NCBI GenBank assembly: GCA_024636075.1
Contig: JAGXHS010000103.1
Coordinates: 1-12,221, forward strand
Source of the DNA: Propionibacteriaceae bacterium
GTDB lineage: Bacteria; Actinomycetota; Actinomycetes; Propionibacteriales; Propionibacteriaceae
Direction of reading: 5' to 3'
DNA: 12,221 nt
The notes beneath the pieces were generated by a model, which was not told the DNA's origin, did not search any database, and was given only the letters and a program-made list of their open reading frames with translations. Made by a program: the position numbers and the translations under genes. This document shows, piece by piece, positions 1-6,898 of this stretch (its first letter is position 1; every line of letters starts with the position of its first letter).

Positions 1-2
1 CA

Positions 3-476
3 TTGGAGGAGATCGCCGATGACCTCGATCTGAACGACGTGGTGACCTTCACCGGGCGGGTTCCCTATGAAGAAGTCAACCGCTATCTGTCGATCTTCGA
101 CATCATGCCTTTCCCGCGGCTTCCACTGCCTGCATGCGAATTGATCAGTCCGATCAAACCCTTCGAAGCGATGGCTATGGCCAGAGCAATGCTCGTGTCC
201 GATGTGGCTGCACTGACCGAGATCGTTCAACCCGGAGTCACCGGATTGGTGTTCCGCAAGGGTGACGCCGACAGCTTGCGTGAACAGCTCAGGCGATACC
301 TTGACGATCCGGAGCTGCGAGCGCAGATGGGCCAAGCTGGTAGGCAATGGGTTCGAGCCAATGGGGACTGGAACACAGTGGTCGCTGTGGTTGACCGAGC
401 CTACCGAGACCTGCTCGGCTCCGGTCCCGAGGACGCTCCGCAGGGTCCGGACCCGGATGCCGATCAGGCGAGCTAG
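3..476 (+). CDS. Glycosyltransferase family 4, C-terminal part (5' end outside window)
   Basis: This is the C-terminal, nucleotide-sugar-binding half of a GT-B fold retaining glycosyltransferase. The frame is open to the left edge, so the first TTG is not necessarily the start and the N-terminal acceptor domain lies outside the window. The visible part contains the segment SPIKPFEAMAMARAMLVSD, corresponding to the (V/S)(T/S)PLKPLEAMAMG donor-site motif of many GT4 enzymes. It is followed by the usual EIVxxGxTGLVF loop and the helical tail with DDPELRAQMGQAGR. The Gly usual after AMAM is Ala here. The last 20 or so residues are acidic, Pro-rich and probably disordered. The gene is followed at once (overlapping or nearly so) by the two-domain glycosyltransferase, which suggests one operon for a capsule, teichoic-acid-like polymer or other surface glycan. 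The donor sugar cannot be deduced. Confidence 0.9.
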   Translation: MEEIADDLDLNDVVTFTGRVPYEEVNRYLSIFDIMPFPRLPLPACELISPIKPFEAMAMARAMLVSDVAALTEIVQPGVTGLVFRKGDADSLREQLRRYLDDPELRAQMGQAGRQWVRANGDWNTVVAVVDRAYRDLLGSGPEDAPQGPDPDADQAS

Positions 477-2403
477 GTTGGTGCTCGTGAACACACGTCT
501 TTCCCCTCGTCTTCAGCGTGTCGCCAAGGACATCGTCCACGACCCCGCGAAGGTCAAGGCCTATGCTTCGCGTGCCGTCCGGAAGCTCAGGCGTCGTGCT
601 GATCAATGGAGGGACAAGCCGAGAGGCGCCGACGTGTTGCAGCCCGGGCAGGAGCCGGCACATGCAGCGGACTGCTCGGTGCTGTTGCCGAGCTATGAAA
701 TTCCTTCCGGTCCCATCAGCCGTCCAGGTCTGCGGGTCGCCGTCATTCTGGACAGCTTCTCAGCGCTGGCCTTCTCCTATGAATGGAATCAGGTACAGAT
801 CACGCCGAGCAACTGGAGACGGCTGATGGAGGAACACCAACCGGATCTGTTCTTCGCTGAGTCGGTGTGGAAGGGCGAAGGCAATTGGTGGATGCCTCGC
901 AAGCCCGGGGACCCTGCTCGACAGGTGATCGCCGACGTCGTCCAGTGGTGCCGCGACCGTGAGATCCCCACGGTGTTCTGGAACAAGGAAGACCCGCCGA
1001 ACTATGAACGATTCATAGCGACTGCTGCGCTCTTCGATCAGGTCTTCACCGTTGACGCCGACAGAATCCCCGACTACAAGAAAGACCTCGGGCACGAGCG
1101 AGTGGGACTGTTGCCATTCGCGGCCCAGCCTCGAATCCACAATCCCGTTCGCAGAGGTGAGGGGCGTTCCCGAGCGGTGGCTTTCGCCGGAACGTATCTG
1201 CGAGACAAGTATCCTGATCGACGCCGACAGACCGAATATCTGCTGGACGCAGCGAAGGAATTCGGTCTGGACATATACAGCCGGGTGCTGAGCGATGACG
1301 ACAGGTACACGTTTCCGGCGCATCTTCGCGAACATGTGGTGGGTTCGCTGCCCTACGAGAAAATGTTGGCCGCCTACACCTCCTACAAGGTGTTCCTGAA
1401 CGTCAATTCGGTCACGAATTCGCCCACCATGTGTGCCCGCCGCCTGTTCGAGCTGTCCGCAGCGCAGACCCCCGTCGTGTCTGGTCCCTCGGCAGCCATT
1501 GAACCCTTCTTCGGCGAGACGGTTTCGGTCGTAGACTCCGGCGATGAGGCGACACTCGCCCTCAGGCTATTGACTCGAAGCGCTGACGTGCGTGATCGCA
1601 CAGGTTTACTCGCTCACCGGAGGGTGTTCGATTCTCATCTCTACCGTCATCGTGTGGACACAGTCCTGGAAGCTGCCGAGGTGAGCAGCGAGGCTGTTCA
1701 GCATGACGATTCGGTGTCAGCCATCGTGCCGACGGTTCGACCTCATCAGGTGGACAACATCCTGGACTTCATGTCCAGACAGCGGCATGAACAGATCGAG
1801 CTGGTACTGATCACGCATGGTTTCGAACCGGACCAGCGTGAGTTGGAAGCCAAGGCCCGTGAGCTGGGTATCGAGCGCCTCGTCGTGCGCCCGGCTGAGT
1901 CGTCACTGACTCTGGGTGCGCTGTTGAATCTGGGAGTTGAGTGTGCCGGAGGTAGGTATGTGGCGAAGATGGATGACGACAACTACTACGGGGCCAACTA
2001 CCTGACTGATCTGGTGCGTTCCTTCCTGTGGACCGATGCTGCGGTTGTCGGCAAGTGGGCCCACTACGTTCACCTGCAGGGGCCGAACGTGACATTGCTG
2101 CGCTTTGCCGAATCCGAGCATCGTTACGTGAAACTTGTCCAGGGAGGAACGATTGTCACAGAGCGGCAGATGGCGGCCCAACTCCAGTTCGAAAACCTGC
2201 CGCGGCGAGTGGACACCACCTTCCTCGAGAAAGTTGCCCGCGACGGCGGCAAAGTGTATTCGGGGGATCGTTTCAATTACATCTCACGGCGTTCTGCTTC
2301 GCCGGACGCACACACCTGGCCGATTCAGGATCGCGAACTCTTGGGCAAGAAGATGAGCCAGGTCGTCATGTATGGCGATCCTGTCGATCACGTCACTGTG
2401 TAG
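457..2403 (+). CDS. Two-domain glycosyltransferase (GT-B-like N-terminal half + GT-A/GT2 C-terminal half)
   Basis: The protein has about 648 residues in two parts. Residues ~90-425 resemble the CgeB/DUF3880-type GT-B glycosyltransferases, with an AFAGTYLRDKYPDRR segment and a donor-side region TNSPTMCARRLFELSAAQTPVVSG. Residues ~425-648 are a GT-A/GT2-like domain: VSAIVPTVRP at its start and a metal-binding DDD in KMDDDN (residues ~506-508). The first ~60 residues are strongly basic and helical, possibly for membrane association. Start choice is uncertain. ATG 457 overlaps the upstream gene by 20 bp, TTG 478/GTG 481/GTG 487 would remove the overlap, and none has a clear ribosome site. An open frame continues further upstream, but there it runs inside the preceding GT4 gene and has no family similarity. 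Two catalytic domains imply addition of two sugars or phospho-sugars to one glycan; this is inference. The stop overlaps the stop of the opposing GT2 gene. Confidence 0.88.
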   Translation: MPIRRARLVLVNTRLSPRLQRVAKDIVHDPAKVKAYASRAVRKLRRRADQWRDKPRGADVLQPGQEPAHAADCSVLLPSYEIPSGPISRPGLRVAVILDSFSALAFSYEWNQVQITPSNWRRLMEEHQPDLFFAESVWKGEGNWWMPRKPGDPARQVIADVVQWCRDREIPTVFWNKEDPPNYERFIATAALFDQVFTVDADRIPDYKKDLGHERVGLLPFAAQPRIHNPVRRGEGRSRAVAFAGTYLRDKYPDRRRQTEYLLDAAKEFGLDIYSRVLSDDDRYTFPAHLREHVVGSLPYEKMLAAYTSYKVFLNVNSVTNSPTMCARRLFELSAAQTPVVSGPSAAIEPFFGETVSVVDSGDEATLALRLLTRSADVRDRTGLLAHRRVFDSHLYRHRVDTVLEAAEVSSEAVQHDDSVSAIVPTVRPHQVDNILDFMSRQRHEQIELVLITHGFEPDQRELEAKARELGIERLVVRPAESSLTLGALLNLGVECAGGRYVAKMDDDNYYGANYLTDLVRSFLWTDAAVVGKWAHYVHLQGPNVTLLRFAESEHRYVKLVQGGTIVTERQMAAQLQFENLPRRVDTTFLEKVARDGGKVYSGDRFNYISRRSASPDAHTWPIQDRELLGKKMSQVVMYGDPVDHVTV

Positions 2404-3376
2404 GGCTGGCGTCTTCCCGAGCCGTGGAATCCATCCGGCGATACTCTTCGTAATTGACGCCGACCAAGCCTGCAAATGACCCGATACCCGATGCCACACG
2501 TCGAATACCCCGTATTCGCAGTCTGGGGCTCGCCAGTCCGGCGAGGATGAGCAGCAGGCCGTTCAGCACTCGTGCGATGGCCAGTCCGAGCGATACGAGG
2601 AACCCCAGTTTTGTTGGCGAAATCAGTCGTCGACTGATTGAGTCCCCGGCTCCGGAGCGGAACGCACGACGCAGCAACCAACCCAAGGTGAGTCGCGCTT
2701 CGGGCACGTATTCAGTCACGACGGCCTCGTCATCCCACACAATTGTGAAGCCGGCCTTGGCGACCCGAAGGAAAAAGTGCAGGTCACTAGAGCCGGTGAA
2801 TCGGAAGGAATCATGAAATGCCGGCGTGATCGTGTCCAGGACCCTGCGTCGCACGACGGTGTTGTTGGTGTAGGCCTTGGAGAGCTTCGCGCCTGTGCGG
2901 TGCTTGCCAACGCTCGAGTACACATCGGAGTAGTGAGCCCAGCGGGGTGCGCCCGGAGGCAAGATTCCCTGGACTGGGCCGGTCACTACATCGGCGCCAG
3001 TGGTGTCCATAGTGGCCAGCAGACGGCAGAGCCATCCATCAGGAGCCTGCTCATCGTCGTCGATGAACACGACCAAATCGTCGCGGCGGGTAAGCTCCAC
3101 TGAGCGCTGGCGTGCAGCGGGTATCCCCGGGTCCCGCTCCAGAACCCACGTGACCGGGTGCGGGCCGGTTGATTCGATGACCGCTTCGGCCGCGGAGCCG
3201 TCGGGATCGTTGTCGACAACCACGATGCGGCACACGTAGTGGCTTTCGAGAACTTGGGCTTGCAGGGACACCAGCAACCGACTGAGCGGATCGACGCGGC
3301 GGTAGGTGACTACCGCGATCGCGACGGCTGTGGCTTCGACGTGGTCCTGACTATTTGGCATGCCGTGGTTCACCAT
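2393..3376 (-). CDS. Glycosyltransferase family 2 with C-terminal membrane segment
   Basis: A 327-residue GT-A inverting glycosyltransferase. The N-terminal beta strand VAIAVVTYRR (residues 18-27), VVVDNDPDG (52-60), the metal-binding FIDDDEQ (residues 104-110, DDD at 106-108) and the acceptor-side segment WDDEAVVTEYVPEAR are all present. A hydrophobic stretch at ~257-281 is a likely membrane anchor, so the enzyme probably works on the inner face of the membrane on a lipid-linked or nascent surface glycan. I chose ATG 3376 because it overlaps the stop of the upstream ugd relic as ATGGTGA, a typical translational-coupling arrangement. ATG 3361 and the longer ATG 3427/3412 are possible, but the longer forms would run into the readable C-terminus of ugd. 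The 3' end overlaps the opposing glycosyltransferase by 11 bp, tail to tail. The gene may have lost its natural translational partner through decay of ugd. Confidence 0.9.
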   Translation of the reverse strand: MVNHGMPNSQDHVEATAVAIAVVTYRRVDPLSRLLVSLQAQVLESHYVCRIVVVDNDPDGSAAEAVIESTGPHPVTWVLERDPGIPAARQRSVELTRRDDLVVFIDDDEQAPDGWLCRLLATMDTTGADVVTGPVQGILPPGAPRWAHYSDVYSSVGKHRTGAKLSKAYTNNTVVRRRVLDTITPAFHDSFRFTGSSDLHFFLRVAKAGFTIVWDDEAVVTEYVPEARLTLGWLLRRAFRSGAGDSISRRLISPTKLGFLVSLGLAIARVLNGLLLILAGLASPRLRIRGIRRVASGIGSFAGLVGVNYEEYRRMDSTAREDASPTQ

Positions 3377-3720
3377 GCGGGGACGCTGCGACTCGCGCCG
3401 TCGTTGGTCCATCCCGCGTCGACCCATCGCTTGGGATCGGAACGTCTCGGCCGTCGGTCACGTTTGCCTCCGCGACGAGACCCAGTGCTTTCGTCGGGAC
3501 CAGATCGACGTAGCGCTGCCACGGGGTCAATATCGCGGCGACGTGGGTACCGGCGGCCGCTTCTTCCAGTCTCCGCGGAACTATCAAGTCAGGTCGTCGC
3601 TTCCGCTGCTCGGCTGCCGCTGGATTGACAGAGAGCAGCTCGGGGCCGCGGTCGACCTCTGCCCAAGGATTCGGGATTCCACGCCAGAAGGTGCCCACAG
3701 CCAATTGCCGATACACGCAT
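3370..3720 (-). pseudogene. ugd: UDP-glucose 6-dehydrogenase relic (internally deleted, frameshifted)
   Basis: Three collinear pieces of a UDP-glucose/GDP-mannose dehydrogenase are readable on the minus strand. (1) ATG 3720 begins MRVSAIGCGHL, the Rossmann start normally followed by GxVHAAxMA. (2) In the same frame follows LAWNPESLG, matching the LxWNPEFLREG motif that lies about 150 residues further on in an intact enzyme. (3) After a frame change, ~3655-3440 encodes GPELLSVNPAAAEQ, then EEAAAGTHVAAILTPW and ANVTDGRDV, matching the UDP-binding C-terminal domain. A one-base shift near 3440 then gives DPKRWVDAGWTNDG and the natural stop at 3370-3372. A functional enzyme has about 440 residues; only ~117 codons' worth remain, and the catalytic Cys region is gone. 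The original protein would have made UDP-glucuronate for the neighbouring glycosyltransferases. No frame produces an active enzyme. Assignment is by motif recognition; BLASTX across frames would settle it. Confidence 0.8.
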
Positions 3721-3987
3721 GGACCGAAGTTTACAGATTGTGAAGGCTGGATGTGAAGGAGCGCTGCTCGGCGCCTCCGTGTCACCCGAGCCGGTCCGTT
3801 ACGCTGTCGAAGGAGGAACGCTCGGGGCAGTCACTTGCCAGCCTGGAAGTGCGGGACTTCGCTCCCGGGTTCGTCTGGTGACAAGACGTCCTCAGGTGGC
3901 CCACTCTTGGCGACGTGGGGGCGGATTTCCGAGCAATGTGTCACCAAGGTCTGGTGGCATCCGACCGGCACGCCGAGAGGTGCAGCG
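3721..3987. other. Divergent intergenic region between ugd relic and phosphodiesterase gene
   Basis: 267 bp with no convincing gene. Open frames run across it in both directions but show no family motif. I see no clear -35/-10 pair in it. The only functional element I can point to is the purine-rich GAGAGG just before ATG 3988. Confidence 0.4.
3975..3980 (+). promoter_or_regulatory. Ribosome binding site fixing the phosphodiesterase start
   Basis: GAGAGG lies 7 nt before ATG 3988. The HRG catalytic motif begins 6 residues after this ATG, so this start, and not one ~50 codons upstream in the same frame, is the natural one. Confidence 0.6.
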
Positions 3988-4725
3988 ATGGCACAGATCT
4001 GGGCCCACCGCGGGGCCAATGCGGTCGCACCGGAGAACACCGTCGAAGCGTTCAGTGCCGCCATGCAGATGGGTGCTGACGGGGTCGAACTGGATGTCCA
4101 GCGAACCAGCGACGGACACGTGGTGGTGTGCCACGACGAGACCATTGATCGCACCAGCACCGGCAAGGGGAGCATTGCTCACTCAACTCTGGCTGAACTG
4201 CGTCGGCACAACTTCGGGAACCAGATGAGCCGCTTCGCCAGCGGGGTGCGGCTGCCCACGCTGGAGGACGTGCTGGACCTGCTGCACGGAACGGGCGCGG
4301 TGATCAACATCGAGCTCAAGACGACTGCGCAACTGTATCCGGGGCTGGCGCAGCAGGTGTTTGAGCAGGTGCGCTCGTGGGGGATGGCCGACCGGGTGGT
4401 CTACTCGTCCTTCAACCACTACACGCTGCGCGAGATGCAGGCCACAGGCACGTCGTCGCCGATCGGTCTGCTGTACGGCGAGGCGCTGTGGGATCCGTGG
4501 CGGTACGCGATCGATTTCGGTGCGCAGGCGCTGCATCCACCGCGGCAGGTCCTGGCCGCGCCCGGCATGGTGGACAGCTGCCACGATGCCGGGATCAAGG
4601 TTCATCCCTGGACCGTCGACGACGAGCAGGAGCTGGCGTGGTTGTTCGGCCTGGGGGTCGACGCCGTCATCACCAACACCCCCGAGGTCGCGCGTCGGGT
4701 GCGCGCAGCAGCTTCGCTGGATTGA
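3988..4725 (+). CDS. Glycerophosphodiester phosphodiesterase (GDPD family)
   Basis: A 245-residue protein of the GDPD TIM-barrel family, which hydrolyses glycerophosphodiesters to sn-glycerol 3-phosphate and an alcohol. The full active-site set is visible: HRG at residues 7-9 (general acid/base His), PENT at 15-18, ELDV at 34-37 (metal ligands Glu34 and Asp36), HDETIDRTS from 49 (second catalytic His), and INIELKT further on. The C-terminal WTVDDEQE and GVDAVITNTP motifs, typical of the barrel's last strands, are also present. There is no signal peptide or membrane segment, so it is cytoplasmic. Length and motif order are those of single-domain bacterial enzymes. Its stop is 5 bp before menB, so the two are probably one transcript, although they share no pathway. 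The exact substrate within the family (glycerophosphodiester or lysophospholipid) is not determined. Confidence 0.93.
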   Translation: MAQIWAHRGANAVAPENTVEAFSAAMQMGADGVELDVQRTSDGHVVVCHDETIDRTSTGKGSIAHSTLAELRRHNFGNQMSRFASGVRLPTLEDVLDLLHGTGAVINIELKTTAQLYPGLAQQVFEQVRSWGMADRVVYSSFNHYTLREMQATGTSSPIGLLYGEALWDPWRYAIDFGAQALHPPRQVLAAPGMVDSCHDAGIKVHPWTVDDEQELAWLFGLGVDAVITNTPEVARRVRAAASLD

Positions 4726-4730
4726 ACACC

Positions 4731-5654
4731 ATGAGTGACAATCCCTTCCAGCCGCAATTGTGGAAAGAGGTGGCGGGATTCGACTTCACCGACATCACTT
4801 ACCACCGCGCCAAGGACGTGCCAGCCGTGCGGATCGGTTTCAACCGTCCCGAGGTGCGCAACGCCTTCCGGCCTCACACCGTGGACGAGTTGTATGCCGC
4901 CCTGGAAGATGCCCGGGTGTCAGCCGATGTTGGCTGTGTGCTCATCACCGGCAACGGCCCGTCCGAAAAGGACGGTGGCTGGGCCTTCTGCTCCGGTGGT
5001 GACCAGCGGATCCGGGGACGAGCCGGGTACCAGTATGAGACGGGTGGCGGAGGACCCAACACGGGAGGTGCCGCACCCGATCCCATCGACGCCGCCAAGC
5101 TGGGACGGCTGCACATTCTCGAGGTGCAGCGATTGATCAGGTTCATGCCCAAGGTGGTGATCGCCTTGGTCAACGGCTGGGCAGCTGGTGGTGGTCACTC
5201 GCTGCACGTCGTGTGTGACATGACGCTTGCCTCGGCGGAACATGCCCGCTTCAAGCAGACCGACGCGGACGTCGGCTCGTTCGACGCCGGTTTCGGGTCG
5301 GCGTATCTGGCGCGTCAGGTCGGCCAGAAGGTGGCACGGGAGATCTTCTTTCTGGGCGAGACCTATGACGCCCAGCGTGGCTTCGAGATGGGCACCGTCA
5401 ACCGAGTCGTGCCGCACGCGGAGTTGGAGACCGTCGGTCTGGACTGGGCGGCTGCAGTCTGCTCAAAGTCTCCGACTGCCCAGCGGATGCTGAAGTTCGC
5501 ATTCAACGCGATCGACGACGGCCTGGTCGGACAACAGATATTCGCAGGTGAGACCACTCGGCTCGCCTACATGACCGACGAGGCGGTAGAGGGTCGGGAC
5601 TCATTCCTGGAGAAGCGCCCCGCCGACTGGAGCCGCTTTCCCTACTATTACTGA
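4731..5654 (+). CDS. menB: 1,4-dihydroxy-2-naphthoyl-CoA synthase
   Basis: A 307-residue crotonase-fold enzyme that closes the second naphthoquinone ring, turning o-succinylbenzoyl-CoA into 1,4-dihydroxy-2-naphthoyl-CoA in menaquinone synthesis; it is cytoplasmic and normally hexameric. Diagnostic segments are FNRPEVRNAFRPHTVDELY, GGWAFCSGGDQRIRGRAGYQY (oxyanion-hole region, CSGGDQ at 87-92), the GWAAGGG turn at 149-155, QTDADVGSFD at 176-185, and LAYMTDEAVEGRD with the active-site Tyr near the C-terminus. The Asp in QTDADVGSFD marks the bicarbonate-independent type known from Mycobacterium, as opposed to the Gly type of E. coli. An unusual Gly-rich insertion (ETGGGGPNTGGAAPDP, ~103-118) fills the flexible active-site loop. 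ATG 4731 is chosen by homology; no good ribosome site precedes it, so coupling to the gene 5 bp upstream is likely. No other men gene is in the window. Confidence 0.97.
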   Translation: MSDNPFQPQLWKEVAGFDFTDITYHRAKDVPAVRIGFNRPEVRNAFRPHTVDELYAALEDARVSADVGCVLITGNGPSEKDGGWAFCSGGDQRIRGRAGYQYETGGGGPNTGGAAPDPIDAAKLGRLHILEVQRLIRFMPKVVIALVNGWAAGGGHSLHVVCDMTLASAEHARFKQTDADVGSFDAGFGSAYLARQVGQKVAREIFFLGETYDAQRGFEMGTVNRVVPHAELETVGLDWAAAVCSKSPTAQRMLKFAFNAIDDGLVGQQIFAGETTRLAYMTDEAVEGRDSFLEKRPADWSRFPYYY

Positions 5655-5740
5655 GCAGGCCCACAACCGCTCGGCAGTTGGCAGCCCCCCAAGCCGCCTC
5701 GCGCACATGCTCCGGCTCCAGCGGCTGGCAGTTTGTCGAT

Positions 5741-6388
5741 CTAGCGTTCGCCGAAGAACTCGCTGCTGAGGATGCCGACCAGCCACTCCTGCCACTCGTC
5801 GTGGCTCCAGCCGAGAATCTCGGTTGCGACCTGGTAGTTGCTGCTGCTCACGAGGAGGAAGAACGTGTTGGCGGCGCGGTCGACGGTCATTCCCGGTCGG
5901 AGTTCACCGTCGGCGGCGATCTCGGCGAGTGCGCGTTGGGTCTGGCGCCGCCGGTCGTGGTCTTCGCGAATCAGATCGCGCAGGCTCGGGTCGGTGGCGG
6001 CGGCGTCACGCATCACTTCCTTGAGAGCCGCTGTCCTGGCTGCGACAAGCGCCGCCCGCTGCACGACGGCCGCGAGGCGGCGCTTGGCGCTGGGTTCCCG
6101 GCGAGTGGCTTGAACCCAGTCGCGGTCAAGCAGCCTGACTGGTGCGAGGTCGCCGACGATGGTGGCGTCGAGGGCGCGGGCCAGGACCGCGTGCTTCGTG
6201 CCGAACGCTTGGTACACGGTTGCCGGCGCGACACCCGCTTCGGCGGCGATTGCCTCAACGGTGGTGGCGACGTACCCACGGTCGAGGAACAACCGCAACG
6301 CTGCGTCGGTGATGCGCGCGCGGGTCTCGCGTGCACGCTCTTCACGGCGCCGTCCGGCTTCGGTCGTGCCCTTGACGGGATCAGTCAT
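5741..6388 (-). CDS. TetR/AcrR-family transcriptional repressor
   Basis: A 215-residue regulator. The N-terminal DNA-binding domain is clear: RARITDAALRLFLDRGYVATTVEAIAAEAGVAPATVYQAFGTKHAVL, residues ~22-68, with the recognition helix around VAPATVYQAFG. The C-terminal part is a helical ligand-binding domain with no recognisable ligand signature. I chose ATG 6388 because the longer open frame (ATG 6445) would translate straight through the two palindromes that look like operators, and TetR proteins normally start just before the helix-turn-helix. It is divergent from the cupin gene across 83 bp, so it most likely represses that gene and itself. The 3' end converges on menB with 86 bp between, in which I find no strong terminator. 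The effector is unknown. Confidence 0.92.
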   Translation of the reverse strand: MTDPVKGTTEAGRRREERARETRARITDAALRLFLDRGYVATTVEAIAAEAGVAPATVYQAFGTKHAVLARALDATIVGDLAPVRLLDRDWVQATRREPSAKRRLAAVVQRAALVAARTAALKEVMRDAAATDPSLRDLIREDHDRRRQTQRALAEIAADGELRPGMTVDRAANTFFLLVSSSNYQVATEILGWSHDEWQEWLVGILSSEFFGER

Positions 6389-6401
6389 CGCTGGATAGAG
6401 T
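6372..6401 (+). promoter_or_regulatory. Candidate promoter of the cupin gene
   Basis: TTGACG (6372-6377) and TAGAGT (6396-6401) are 18 bp apart, pointing toward the cupin gene. The -35 lies inside the first codons of the TetR gene, and the -10 lies within the first dyad. This is a pattern match only. Confidence 0.4.
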
Positions 6402-6411
6402 ATCACTCTAT
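6395..6411. promoter_or_regulatory. Operator-like dyad 1 (ATAGAGT-N3-ACTCTAT)
   Basis: A perfect 7-bp inverted repeat with a 3-bp centre, 6 bp upstream of the TetR start. It overlaps the candidate -10 of the cupin promoter. It suits autorepression by the adjacent TetR protein. Confidence 0.6.
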
Positions 6412-6413
6412 AA

Positions 6414-6433
6414 AGTCTGAATCCATTCAGACT
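6414..6433. promoter_or_regulatory. Operator-like dyad 2 (AGTCTGAAT-N2-ATTCAGACT)
   Basis: A perfect 9-bp inverted repeat with a 2-bp centre, 20 bp in all, a usual size for a TetR-family operator. It starts 2 bp after dyad 1 ends and lies between the divergent TetR and cupin genes. Its sequence differs from dyad 1, apart from a shared AGTCT/AGAGT-like core. Confidence 0.7.
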
Positions 6434-6471
6434 CTCAAAAGTCACCCGGCAGTTCGCCGAAGGAGCCTTCG

Positions 6472-6819
6472 ATGAGCGACGATCCCACCCACTCCGATCC
6501 GGACAAGTACAAGGTGGCTTTCGAGAATGACCGCGTGCGCGTGCTTGAGTACCTGGACCACCCGGGTGATCAGACCACCGAACACGCGCATCCCGACAGC
6601 GTCATGTACACCCTGAGCAGCTTCCGCAGGCGGCTGTACGGCGCCGATGGCGACAGTCGGGACGTGGAGATCGAGGCCGGAACGACCGGATGGCTTCCGG
6701 CTCAAATTCACGCTGGACACAACATCGGAAACAGCGACACTCACGTCATCTTCGTCGAGTTGAAGCAGCCGGGCGTAGCCAGCCACCGCCCGGGACCGCT
6801 TGGACCGGCACTCGCGTAG
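6472..6819 (+). CDS. Small single-domain cupin protein
   Basis: A 115-residue cytoplasmic protein consisting of one cupin beta-barrel. The first motif is TTEHAHPDSVMYTLS (likely metal ligands His38 and His40). The second is WLPAQIHAGHNIGNSDTHVIFVELK (His80/His83, with Glu96 at the end of the strand). The opening KYKVAFENDRVRVLEY is typical of small cupins that bind a metal and act on, or sense, a small organic molecule. GAAGGAG (6459-6465) ends 6 nt before ATG 6472, an optimal ribosome site. It is divergent from the TetR gene and downstream of two dyads, so it is probably induced when the TetR ligand is present and may modify that ligand. No catalytic activity can be assigned from sequence. 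The last ~20 residues are Pro/Gly-rich and likely disordered. Confidence 0.85.
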   Translation: MSDDPTHSDPDKYKVAFENDRVRVLEYLDHPGDQTTEHAHPDSVMYTLSSFRRRLYGADGDSRDVEIEAGTTGWLPAQIHAGHNIGNSDTHVIFVELKQPGVASHRPGPLGPALA

Positions 6820-6820
6820 A

Positions 6821-6866
6821 CGCAGGCCTTCGCGCCGCAGCTGCACCACCGGCACGGAGGCCTGCG
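6821..6866. terminator. Possible bidirectional terminator hairpin
   Basis: CGCAGGCCT (6821-6829) and AGGCCTGCG (6858-6866) form a perfect 9-bp stem with a 28-nt loop. It lies in the 79-bp gap between the convergent cupin and secreted-protein genes. There is no T-run, so termination is plausible but not proven. Confidence 0.4.
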
Positions 6867-6898
6867 CCGACCTCTTCGGACTGCCTTTCAGCCTTGGG

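Noticed and set aside
262..456. Upstream extension of the two-domain glycosyltransferase
   Set aside because: It lies within the GT4 gene in another frame and has no family similarity.
3351..3785. 144-codon open frame on the minus strand as an intact gene
   Set aside because: Its middle part is the Ugd C-terminal domain in one frame, but its N-terminus and last ~30 codons are out of the Ugd frame, so it is part of the relic and not a gene.
4377..4730. Long N-terminal extension of MenB
   Set aside because: It overlaps the phosphodiesterase gene in another frame; MenB similarity begins at ATG 4731.
5678..6475. Plus-strand open frame opposite the TetR gene
   Set aside because: It is a shadow of a well-supported TetR gene, caused by high GC, with no family motif.
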